A DNA stretch of 7,586 nucleotides from Alphaproteobacteria bacterium (lineage in GTDB: Bacteria; Pseudomonadota; Alphaproteobacteria; Rs-D84; NBLK01), in NCBI GenBank assembly GCA_016936785.1, contig JAFGXE010000110.1:1-7586 (forward strand). Direction: 5' to 3'. The notes below the pieces were generated by a model. That model did not search any database and was not told the DNA's origin. It saw only the letters and a program-made list of their open reading frames with translations. Made by a program: the position numbers and the translations under genes. Below are positions 1-4,941 of the stretch, piece after piece. Within the stretch, counting starts at the first letter, position 1. Each line of letters begins with the position of its first letter.

Positions 1-1064
1 ATTCGGGATGTTGTGTTTTTCCCGATATGAATCATTTTTGTTCCTGTATCCGAATCTTGTTTGTGGTTTGTCATTGCGACGGAAAAGAATTCACCCTTTG
101 CTTCATCTCCGATGAGGAGACAGCTTGGGTATTTCCATGTGTAGCGCGCGCCAACTTCGAGTTGAGTCCATCGCATAAAGGCTTTTTCTTCAACGCGCGC
201 ACGTTTGGTGACGAAGTTGTAGATTCCGCCTTTGCCATTTTCATCACCGCTAAACCAGTTTTGGACGGTTGAGTAAAAAACTTTTGATTTGGGTTTGGCG
301 ACGATTTCAACAATGGCGGCGTGGAGTTGATTCTCATCGTATTGTGGCGCAGAACATCCTTCTAAGTAAGAAAGCTCAGACCCTTCTTCAGCAATAATGA
401 GGGTGCGTTCAAACTGTCCGATGGCTTTTGTGTTAAGACGGAAATAAGTTGAAAGATCTATGGGGCATTTCACGCCCTTTGGGATATAGACAAAGGTGCC
501 ATCTGAAAAGACAGCGTTATTCAGTGCGGCATAGTAATTATCTGTCATCGGCACAACGGAGCCCATATATTTAAGAACCATATCAAGGTGAGAGGTAATC
601 GCTTCGGAAAAAGAACAGAAAATAATGCCGTATTTTTCAAGTTCTGCACGATAAGTTGTTGCGACGGATTGGCTGTCTACGACGGCATCGACTGCGACTC
701 CAGCGAGCATTTTTTGTTCTTCAAGAGGCACACCAAGGCGTTTATAAATTTCAAGAATTTTAGGGTCAACATCATCAAGTGTTTTTGGGTCTCCTGCCAT
801 GTTTTTTGGAGACGCATAGTAAGAAAAACTCTGATAGTCAATCGGATCGTAGTGAAAATTAGCCCAATGAGGTTCTGTGAGAGTAAGCCAATGTTTGTAT
901 GCTTTTAAACGAAGATCTAGAATTTCTTGCGGTTCATTTTTTTGTGCTGAAATAAAACGAATCACGTCTTCATTGAGGCCTTTCTCAATGACGTTTGTCT
1001 CGATGATTCCTGCTTCTTTTTGAAAGGAATGCTCGGAGAGTTTCTTTTTGACTTGGTTATCCAT
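1..1064 (-). CDS. sufB: Fe-S cluster assembly scaffold protein SufB (C-terminus cut by window edge)
   Basis: SufB is the cytoplasmic scaffold subunit of the SufBCD complex, which builds Fe-S clusters from sulfur delivered by SufS/SufE. The frame reads 354 residues from the ATG at 1064 without a stop and runs off the left edge; the family is usually about 470-495 residues, so roughly the last quarter is missing. Family signatures seen: EPHW near residue 64, SVATTYR near 133, a GIIFCSF segment near 146, DGTFVYIPKGVKCP (188-201), LSTYFR (204-209), GQFERT (216-221), LEGCSAP (234-240), STVQNWF (265-271), NFVTKRA (283-289), WKYPSC (310-315) and DTGTKMIHIGKNT (339-351). The Cys-rich N-terminal insert of E. 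coli SufB is absent. The cysteine equivalent to E. coli Cys405, the proposed cluster-assembly residue, would lie outside the window. There is no clear Shine-Dalgarno sequence. The malic enzyme gene ends 42 bases upstream on the same strand, so co-transcription is plausible. Other suf genes would be expected to the left but cannot be seen. Confidence 0.96.
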   Translation of the reverse strand, partial: MDNQVKKKLSEHSFQKEAGIIETNVIEKGLNEDVIRFISAQKNEPQEILDLRLKAYKHWLTLTEPHWANFHYDPIDYQSFSYYASPKNMAGDPKTLDDVDPKILEIYKRLGVPLEEQKMLAGVAVDAVVDSQSVATTYRAELEKYGIIFCSFSEAITSHLDMVLKYMGSVVPMTDNYYAALNNAVFSDGTFVYIPKGVKCPIDLSTYFRLNTKAIGQFERTLIIAEEGSELSYLEGCSAPQYDENQLHAAIVEIVAKPKSKVFYSTVQNWFSGDENGKGGIYNFVTKRARVEEKAFMRWTQLEVGARYTWKYPSCLLIGDEAKGEFFSVAMTNHKQDSDTGTKMIHIGKNTTSR

Positions 1065-1092
1065 TTTAAAAATCTAACACTCAAAGAATAAA

Positions 1093-1130
1093 GTTGCAAA
1101 TCGTTTTTAAAATTTACAAATTTTTGCAAC
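1093..1130. repeat. 8-bp inverted repeat GTTGCAAA/TTTGCAAC at the malic enzyme-sufB junction
   Basis: GTTGCAAA at 1093-1100 and TTTGCAAC at 1123-1130 are perfect reverse complements separated by 22 AT-rich bases. The element straddles the malic enzyme stop codon (1107-1109) and lies about 30 bases upstream of the sufB ATG. As RNA it could form a hairpin, but no T-run follows in the minus direction, so it is not a classical terminator. It could be an intercistronic hairpin, an operator or chance in AT-rich DNA. A weak promoter-like pair for sufB (TTGCAA at 1099-1094, 17-base spacer, TAGATT at 1076-1071, minus strand) overlaps one arm. Confidence 0.3.
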
Positions 1131-2342
1131 ACCACTGTCAATCGCTGCTTTTGAGACGGCTTTCCCGATTCGATCTATGAGGCGGTTATCAAGTGCCTTT
1201 GGCAAAATATATTCTCGTCCAAACGCAAGGTCTTTGATGTTATATTTTTCTTTGAGTTCTTCATAGACAGGCTCTTTTGCAAGGTTTGCGAGCGCATAAA
1301 CAGCCGCAATCTTCATTTCATCATTAATTTCAGAAGCGCGGACATTAAGTGCGCCTCTAAACAAATATGGAAAACAAAGGACATTGTTGACTTGATTTGG
1401 GTAGTCGGATCGTCCTGTTGCCATAATCACATCGTCTCGTGTTTGATGCGCAAGTTCAGGGGAAATTTCTGGTTCTGGGTTTGCACAGGCAAAAATAATA
1501 GGGTTTGGTGCCATTGATTTCAGCATTTCCGCTGTGAGTACATTACTTTTGGAAAGTCCGAGAAAAACATCTGCATTCTTCACTGCATCAGCTAATGTGC
1601 GTGCAGAAGTTTCGATTGCATATCTTTCTTTATAGATATTTATGCCTTCTGTGCGTCCTTTATAAATGATGCCTTTTGAGTCACAAATCAGTGTGTTTTC
1701 TTTTTTGACTCCAACTTTTTGAATGAGGTTGATACAGGCGAGTGCCGCTGCTCCAGCCCCGTTAACGACAATTTTGATGTCTTCTATCTTTTTATTTGCG
1801 ACTTCAAGTGCATTCAAAAGGCCTGCCGATGTCACAATGGCGGTGCCATGTTGGTCATCGTGAAAGACAGGGATATTCATTATTTTTTGGAGGCGTTTTT
1901 CAATTTCAAAACATTCTGGCGCTTTAATATCTTCAAGATTGATTCCGCCAAATGTTGGTTCGAGAAATTTAACTGCATTCACAAATTCATCAACATCTCT
2001 TGTATTAACTTCGAGGTCAATAGCATTCACTTCGCCAAATTTTTTAAAGAGAACAGCTTTCCCTTCCATAACAGGTTTTGAAGCAAGCGCTCCAAGATCT
2101 CCGAGACCAAGAATCGCTGTTCCATTACTAATAACGGCAACAAGATTTCCTTTCATTGTAAAACGGTAGGCATTTTGAGGGTCTTGTGCGATTTTACGAC
2201 AAGGTTCTGCTACTCCTGGTGAATAAGCAAGAGCAAGATCTTTTTGAGATTCCAACGGTTTCGTAAGACAAATTTCAAACTTTCCTGCTTTTCCTGACTC
2301 ATGCATGATAAGCGATTCGGCGTATAGTTTTTTGGTTGGCAT
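1107..2342 (-). CDS. maeB: Malic enzyme, MaeB-type, malic domains only (no phosphotransacetylase domain)
   Basis: This 411-residue cytosolic enzyme should oxidatively decarboxylate malate to pyruvate and CO2 with reduction of NAD+ or NADP+. The N-terminal malic domain shows YSPGVAEPC with the catalytic Tyr40, NGTAILGLGDLG (73-84), MEGKAVLFKKFG with Lys95 as the likely general base, and the metal-binding set Glu137/Asp138 (in NLEDI) and Asp162/Asp163 (in HDDQHGTA). The Rossmann NAD(P)-binding domain shows NGAGAAA (194-200), followed by LICDSKG (218-224). ACANPEPEISPE (285-296) and ATGRSDYPNQVNN (308-320) are typical of the prokaryotic family. The protein ends at the malic-domain boundary (SGVAKICKF); many proteobacterial MaeB proteins continue into a phosphotransacetylase-like domain of about 330 residues, which is absent here. 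The ATG at 2342 has a strong AAAGGAG at 2355-2349, six bases upstream. Cofactor preference cannot be decided by eye. sufB follows after 42 bases, and trxB lies 249 bases upstream on the same strand. Confidence 0.93.
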   Translation of the reverse strand: MPTKKLYAESLIMHESGKAGKFEICLTKPLESQKDLALAYSPGVAEPCRKIAQDPQNAYRFTMKGNLVAVISNGTAILGLGDLGALASKPVMEGKAVLFKKFGEVNAIDLEVNTRDVDEFVNAVKFLEPTFGGINLEDIKAPECFEIEKRLQKIMNIPVFHDDQHGTAIVTSAGLLNALEVANKKIEDIKIVVNGAGAAALACINLIQKVGVKKENTLICDSKGIIYKGRTEGINIYKERYAIETSARTLADAVKNADVFLGLSKSNVLTAEMLKSMAPNPIIFACANPEPEISPELAHQTRDDVIMATGRSDYPNQVNNVLCFPYLFRGALNVRASEINDEMKIAAVYALANLAKEPVYEELKEKYNIKDLAFGREYILPKALDNRLIDRIGKAVSKAAIDSGVAKICKF

Positions 2343-2358
2343 TTTTTTCTCCTTTATT

Positions 2359-2412
2359 AAAAAGGCGTCTTTTGGTGATCTTGTTCCGTCTCATCCAAAA
2401 CTGTAAAACGCC
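2359..2412 (-). terminator. Terminator- or attenuator-like hairpin in the malic enzyme leader
   Basis: On the minus strand GGCGT (2412-2408) pairs with ACGCC (2368-2364), and inside it TTTTGG (2400-2395) pairs with CCAAAA (2375-2370), giving a two-part stem with an asymmetric internal loop and a 19-base apical loop. Five T residues (2363-2359) follow the 3' arm directly. The T-run ends only a few bases before the AAAGGAG of the malic enzyme gene. It could terminate trxB transcription or attenuate the malic enzyme gene. A competing pairing exists between TTGGTG (2417-2412) and CACCAA (2377-2372), which shares the CCAAAA arm. Stem quality is modest. Confidence 0.35.
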
Positions 2413-2525
2413 ACCAATGTCATCTCGACAGAGCAAAGCGATGAGAGATCTCATGAGAGTCTCTGGCAAGTCTAAGGAAATCCTTTGACTTCACTGCGTT
2501 TCGCTCAGGATGACACATTAGGGTG
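2411..2525. repeat. REP/MITE-like imperfect palindrome with TGTCATC/GATGACA ends
   Basis: This noncoding block is bounded by TGTCATC (2418-2424) and its exact reverse complement GATGACA (2509-2515). The two halves remain related inward: the left reads GAGCAAAGCGATGA (2431-2444), and the right half, read on the other strand, gives GAGCGAAACGCAGTGAA. ATGAGA-GA-TCTCAT (2441-2454) is a further dyad near the centre. Outer matches (CACC...GGTG) may extend it to about 2411-2525. Its base composition is visibly less AT-rich than the flanks. TGTCATCCTGAGCG-type palindromes are common as dispersed intergenic repeats in bacterial genomes, so a mobile or REP-type repeat is the likely identity. No transposase gene and no clear target-site duplication were seen. 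Confidence 0.55.
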
Positions 2526-2529
2526 TCAT
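2510..2529. repeat. Small perfect hairpin ATGACAC/GTGTCAT
   Basis: ATGACAC (2510-2516) and GTGTCAT (2523-2529) form a perfect 7-bp stem with a 6-base loop. The first arm is also the right end of the larger palindrome, so two alternative pairings share it. Only a short T-run follows on the plus strand, where no gene would use it as a terminator; on the minus strand no T-run follows. It may simply be part of the repeat's end structure. Confidence 0.35.
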
Positions 2530-2591
2530 TTTACTTACGCTCTTTTAATTTTTATTTCTTTACTGTTATTAAGTTTTTTCCGCGGTATTTT

Positions 2592-3509
2592 TTACATGTT
2601 ATGAAGATAGTGTTCTGCTTCAAGAGCTGCTGTTGCGCCACTTCCTGCAGCGATGACAACTTGTTGAAAAACATCTGCAATCATATCGCCTGCAACAAAA
2701 ATACCTGGGTGATTCGTTGCGGTGCTTTTTCCTGTTGTTTCGACATACCCCCAAGGATTAAGGTCAATAAATCCTTTAAGAAAGTCAGTGTTTGGGAGAA
2801 CGCCAATTGCAACAAATAAGCCGTCTACATCAAGAAACTGTTTTTTTTGTGTTTGATTGTGTCGAATTTCTGCTTTTGTGAGGACATTCTCTCCATGTAG
2901 CGCATAAAGTTCACTCTCATAAATTATTTCGATATTTTTGACTTTTTTTACAAGTTCTTGTGTGATTTTTTCGGCAGTGAGTTCTGCTCCGCGGTGAACG
3001 ATTGTGACCTTCTCACAAATTTTTGCAAGGTAGAGTGCTTCGTAGAGTGCTGTGTTGCCTCCGCCGATAACGGCAACTTTTTTTCCTTTGTAAAAGAAAC
3101 CATCGCATACCGCACAAGAAGAAACACCTTTACCATAAAAATCCTTCATTCCTGGGACATCAAGATTACGCGGTTTCGTACCGGTTGCAAGAATGATTGT
3201 TTTTGCTTCAAGGGATTTCCCAGAGAGAGTATTTATTTTATAGCCTCCTGAAATCTTTTCAATATTTTTAACTGTTTCTTGCTGAAATTCAGTGCCTAAA
3301 CGACGGGCTTGTTTTTCAATTGTATCTGTGAGTTGAAAACATGGAATCGAATCAACAAATCCAGGGTAGTTTTCAATTTCGTGAGATTGAGTGAGGGCGC
3401 CACCTTGAATCGGGCCTATCAGAATAAGGGGATTAAGTGCTGATCGTGCGGCATAAATTCCCGCAGACATGCCTGCTATTCCGCCACCAATGATAATCAT
3501 TTCTCGCAT
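2592..3509 (-). CDS. trxB: Thioredoxin reductase with an atypical NADPH-phosphate motif
   Basis: TrxB is a cytosolic FAD flavoprotein that reduces thioredoxin with NADPH. The 305 residues are close to the bacterial length (E. coli 321). Seen in order: FAD-binding GGGIAG (8-13), ENYPGF (46-51), ILATGTKPR (106-114), the redox-active pair Cys132/Cys135 in SCAVCDG (131-137), the nucleotide-binding glycine motif GGGNTA (149-154), and the C-terminal FAD-binding GIFVAGD (269-275) followed by QQVVIAAGSGATAAL. Two departures stand out. The canonical HRRxxxR motif that holds the NADPH 2'-phosphate reads HRGAELT (172-178), losing the second and third arginines. The usual YRQ after AGD reads FQQ (281-283). 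The fold and disulfide centre still make TrxB the best call, but NADH preference or another partner is possible. The ATG at 3509 has AAGGA at 3522-3518, eight bases upstream. It is divergent from the outer-membrane protein gene. Confidence 0.9.
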   Translation of the reverse strand: MREMIIIGGGIAGMSAGIYAARSALNPLILIGPIQGGALTQSHEIENYPGFVDSIPCFQLTDTIEKQARRLGTEFQQETVKNIEKISGGYKINTLSGKSLEAKTIILATGTKPRNLDVPGMKDFYGKGVSSCAVCDGFFYKGKKVAVIGGGNTALYEALYLAKICEKVTIVHRGAELTAEKITQELVKKVKNIEIIYESELYALHGENVLTKAEIRHNQTQKKQFLDVDGLFVAIGVLPNTDFLKGFIDLNPWGYVETTGKSTATNHPGIFVAGDMIADVFQQVVIAAGSGATAALEAEHYLHNM

Positions 3510-3534
3510 GAGAGAGATCCTTTTATTTTATGAC

Positions 3535-3578
3535 AAAGTGAGGCAACTTTACTCTCTAAAAAAAGTGAAGTCAACTTT
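3535..3578. repeat. Tandem imperfect repeat over the trxB promoter (putative operator)
   Basis: AAAGTGAAGTCAACTTT (3562-3578) and AAAGTGAGGCAACTTT (3535-3550) are near-identical direct repeats with starts 27 bases apart. Each has inverted AAAGT/ACTTT ends, so each is itself dyad-like. One copy contains the proposed trxB -35 hexamer and the other overlaps the proposed -10. This is the arrangement expected of a pair of binding sites for a dimeric regulator. No known consensus was recognised, so the regulator is not named. Confidence 0.35.
3546..3574 (-). promoter_or_regulatory. Candidate sigma70-type promoter for trxB
   Basis: On the minus strand TTGACT (3574-3569) matches the -35 consensus in five of six positions. 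After a 17-base spacer comes TAAAGT (3551-3546), four of six to the -10. The predicted start lies about 30 bases before the trxB ATG, leaving room for its AAGGA ribosome binding site. It is embedded in the tandem repeat noted separately. Confidence 0.4.
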
Positions 3579-3600
3579 CAAATCAATTTCAAATAAATCC

Positions 3601-3629
3601 TTGAAAGAGATATCAATATGTACAATACT
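3601..3629 (+). promoter_or_regulatory. Candidate promoter for the outer-membrane protein operon
   Basis: TTGAAA (3601-3606) followed by 17 bases and AATACT (3624-3629) is a plausible but imperfect sigma70-like pair. A better -10 (TACAAT, 3621-3626) sits at a too-short 14-base spacing. Two TTTCAAAT copies 11 bases apart (3576-3583 and 3587-3594) lie just upstream. The start codon is at 3663. Confidence 0.28.
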
Positions 3630-3662
3630 GTTGATTATCTTTAAGAATAAAAAGGATTTATC

Positions 3663-4379
3663 ATGAAAAAAATATTTGCACTCTTCCTTCTTCTCCCTTG
3701 TTTTGCGTTTGCTGAGTCAGGAGATCATTACCTTGGGGGTTCAGCAAGTCCATTTGGATTTGGTGGATATTATAAATATGGATTTAATTCAACAAATTTT
3801 TGGCTCTCTCGTCTTGAAGTGCGTGGCATGTATGAACATTTTGGTGAAACAGCTCAAGATATTGTTTTGGGAAAAGATACAACAATTACGTTGGATGATA
3901 TTGATTATAAACTTGGTTTAGAAAGTGATGCAGCAGGTGTTGTTTTTGATTTCTATCCGTTTAAACGCAAAAGTGTTTTTCACTTGAGTGCAGGGGCTTA
4001 TTATACAGATTACCTTGTTTCAACAACCGCTTCACCATTGGCGGGAACGACACTAACAATTGGGGATAACACAGTGACTGTAAATGATCTTTTAGTGCGT
4101 GGTGCTGTGAATTGGCAAAATGATATTTCACCTTACTTGGGTCTTGGTTTGAGTGCGACCCTTGGTGCCGGGATCACACTTGGGTTAGATGCGGGTGTTA
4201 TGTTTACAGGATCTCCTGAAATTTCGATTGATTATCGTGGAACCGTTAATGGTGGAACAGATGTTTCAGATGTTGTTGATCAAGCAGATATCAATAAAGA
4301 AATTCAAAATATTGAAGGAGATTTGATGGCAGTGGACATGCTTCCTGTGATCCGTCTTTCTTTAGGAATTCGATTCTAA
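3663..4379 (+). CDS. Outer-membrane beta-barrel protein of unknown function
   Basis: The 238-residue product begins with a clear Sec signal peptide (Met-Lys-Lys, a hydrophobic core, and FAFA before Glu18 as the likely signal peptidase I site) and ends in Phe (RLSLGIRF), the usual C-terminal signal of Bam-assembled barrels. The mature part alternates polar and hydrophobic residues in strand-like stretches: HLSAGAYYTDY (107-117), PYLGLGLSATLGAGITLGLD (156-175), DAGVMFTGSPEISIDYRG (175-192). The order FHLSAG-YY, then PYLGLG, then DAGVMFTGSPEIS, then a linker (roughly 205-225) with DLMAVDMLPVIRLSLGIRF, resembles a widespread uncharacterised proteobacterial outer-membrane family; this match is from memory, not a search. 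The ATG has AAAGGA at 3651-3656, six bases upstream. The next gene overlaps it by one base in a TAATG arrangement, so the two are probably translationally coupled. The function and any ligand are unknown. Confidence 0.85.
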   Translation: MKKIFALFLLLPCFAFAESGDHYLGGSASPFGFGGYYKYGFNSTNFWLSRLEVRGMYEHFGETAQDIVLGKDTTITLDDIDYKLGLESDAAGVVFDFYPFKRKSVFHLSAGAYYTDYLVSTTASPLAGTTLTIGDNTVTVNDLLVRGAVNWQNDISPYLGLGLSATLGAGITLGLDAGVMFTGSPEISIDYRGTVNGGTDVSDVVDQADINKEIQNIEGDLMAVDMLPVIRLSLGIRF

Positions 4380-4495
4380 TGAGAGTTTCAATTGTTTTTT
4401 TACTTCTTCTTGGACTGTGGGGATGTGGTTTGAAAGGATCGCTTGAGCGTCCTGATGATGCAACTTACCCTACACGTCAATACCCACAAGGATAA
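4379..4495 (+). CDS. LptM-like small lipoprotein, 38 residues
   Basis: This short gene starts at the ATG formed by the last base of the preceding stop codon (TAATG), with AGGA at 4364-4367, 11 bases upstream, inside the previous gene. The peptide has Met-Arg, a hydrophobic segment (FLLLLGL), and a lipobox Leu-Trp-Gly-Cys ending at Cys16, followed immediately by GLKGSLERP. The pattern Cys-Gly-x-Lys-Gly-Pro-Leu-x-x-Pro marks the LptM (YifL) family, which in E. coli (67 residues) helps the LPS translocon LptD/LptE to mature. Here the usual Pro of KGPL is Ser and the C-terminal tail is short. After signal peptidase II cleavage the mature lipopeptide would be about 23 residues. LptM is often encoded beside lysA; here it sits between a barrel gene and another lipoprotein gene. 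The gene is real with good probability; the LptM role is inference. Confidence 0.72.
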   Translation: MRVSIVFLLLLGLWGCGLKGSLERPDDATYPTRQYPQG

Positions 4496-4500
4496 ACAAA

Positions 4501-4863
4501 ATGAAAAACATATTTTTAGGTTTGATTGTTTTACTTTTCGCTGGATGTGCTACGATTATATCTGGAACAGATGAGAAGGTTTCGGTTGAGAGTGCGCGTG
4601 GTGTTGCACGAATTGAAGTCGATTCTAAGTTTCAAGGAATGACGCCTCAATTGATTACTTTTGAAACAGACAAAGATCATAAAATTCGTTTCTCTTTTCC
4701 AGATGGAAAAGTTTTTGAAACAAAGCTTGAGCGTCGGATTAATAAGTGGATCTTAGCCAACATATTATTTGGTGGCATTATTGGTTTTGGTGTTGATTTT
4801 GCAACAGATGGTGCTTATACATTTGATACGGATCCGATTGTGTGTAAAGGTCAGGATCTATAG
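4501..4863 (+). CDS. PEGA-like outer-membrane lipoprotein of unknown function
   Basis: The 120-residue product carries a lipoprotein signal with lipobox Leu-Phe-Ala-Gly-Cys at Cys16, followed by ATIISGTDEKVSVES, a start typical of small envelope lipoproteins (Cys-Ala-x-Ile-x-Ser-Gly-Thr). Residues about 30-75 look like a small beta domain of the PEGA sort (ARIEVDSKFQGMTPQLITF). Residues about 82-107 (NKWILANILFGGIIGFGVD, then FATDGAYTF) form a Gly-rich hydrophobic segment followed by an Asp/Thr-Asp-Gly-Ala motif found in the same family. Residue 17 is Ala, not Asp, so outer-membrane sorting is expected. The ATG has AAGGA at 4488-4492, eight bases upstream and overlapping the end of the LptM-like gene, which starts the preceding short reading frame. 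It probably shares an operon with the two genes before it. The specific function is not known. Confidence 0.85.
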   Translation: MKNIFLGLIVLLFAGCATIISGTDEKVSVESARGVARIEVDSKFQGMTPQLITFETDKDHKIRFSFPDGKVFETKLERRINKWILANILFGGIIGFGVDFATDGAYTFDTDPIVCKGQDL

Positions 4864-4927
4864 ATATTTAAATTAACGATTTTAATTTAAAACAATGAAA
4901 GGAAAAGCGTAAGGATATTTAAATATC
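4863..4927. repeat. AT-rich palindromes and repeated GATATTTAAAT upstream of polA
   Basis: The 78-base gap before polA holds three related signals. GATATTTAAAT occurs twice, at 4863-4873 and 4914-4924. The second copy is part of a perfect 14-base palindrome, GATATTTAAATATC (4914-4927). Between them TTTAAATTAA (4867-4876) and TTAATTTAAA (4882-4891) form a 10-bp inverted repeat around a 5-base loop. All stems are almost purely A-T, so they would be weak RNA hairpins but could mark an operator or a DNA-melting promoter region. No convincing -35/-10 pair was found. Confidence 0.35.
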
Positions 4928-4941
4928 TGCGCGCCCTATGA

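Noticed and set aside
588..908. 106-codon plus-strand frame inside sufB
   Set aside because: It is antisense to a clearly conserved SufB region, and its Cys/Phe-rich composition is typical of a shadow frame.
1719..2169. Plus-strand frames antisense to the malic enzyme gene
   Set aside because: They lie entirely within conserved malic enzyme sequence and show no family features.
2343..2591. A small gene or RNA gene in the trxB-malic enzyme gap
   Set aside because: No frame with a start, ribosome binding site and sensible composition was seen, and no tRNA-like cloverleaf; the palindromic repeat and hairpin account for most of it.
2523..2819. 98-codon plus-strand frame over the trxB 3' end
   Set aside because: It is antisense to the FAD-binding C-terminus of TrxB and is Cys/Phe/Lys-rich with no domain signal.
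3469..3666. 65-codon plus-strand frame across the trxB start and the divergent region
   Set aside because: It overlaps the antisense trxB start and the barrel gene's ribosome binding site, has no ribosome binding site of its own and no recognisable domain.
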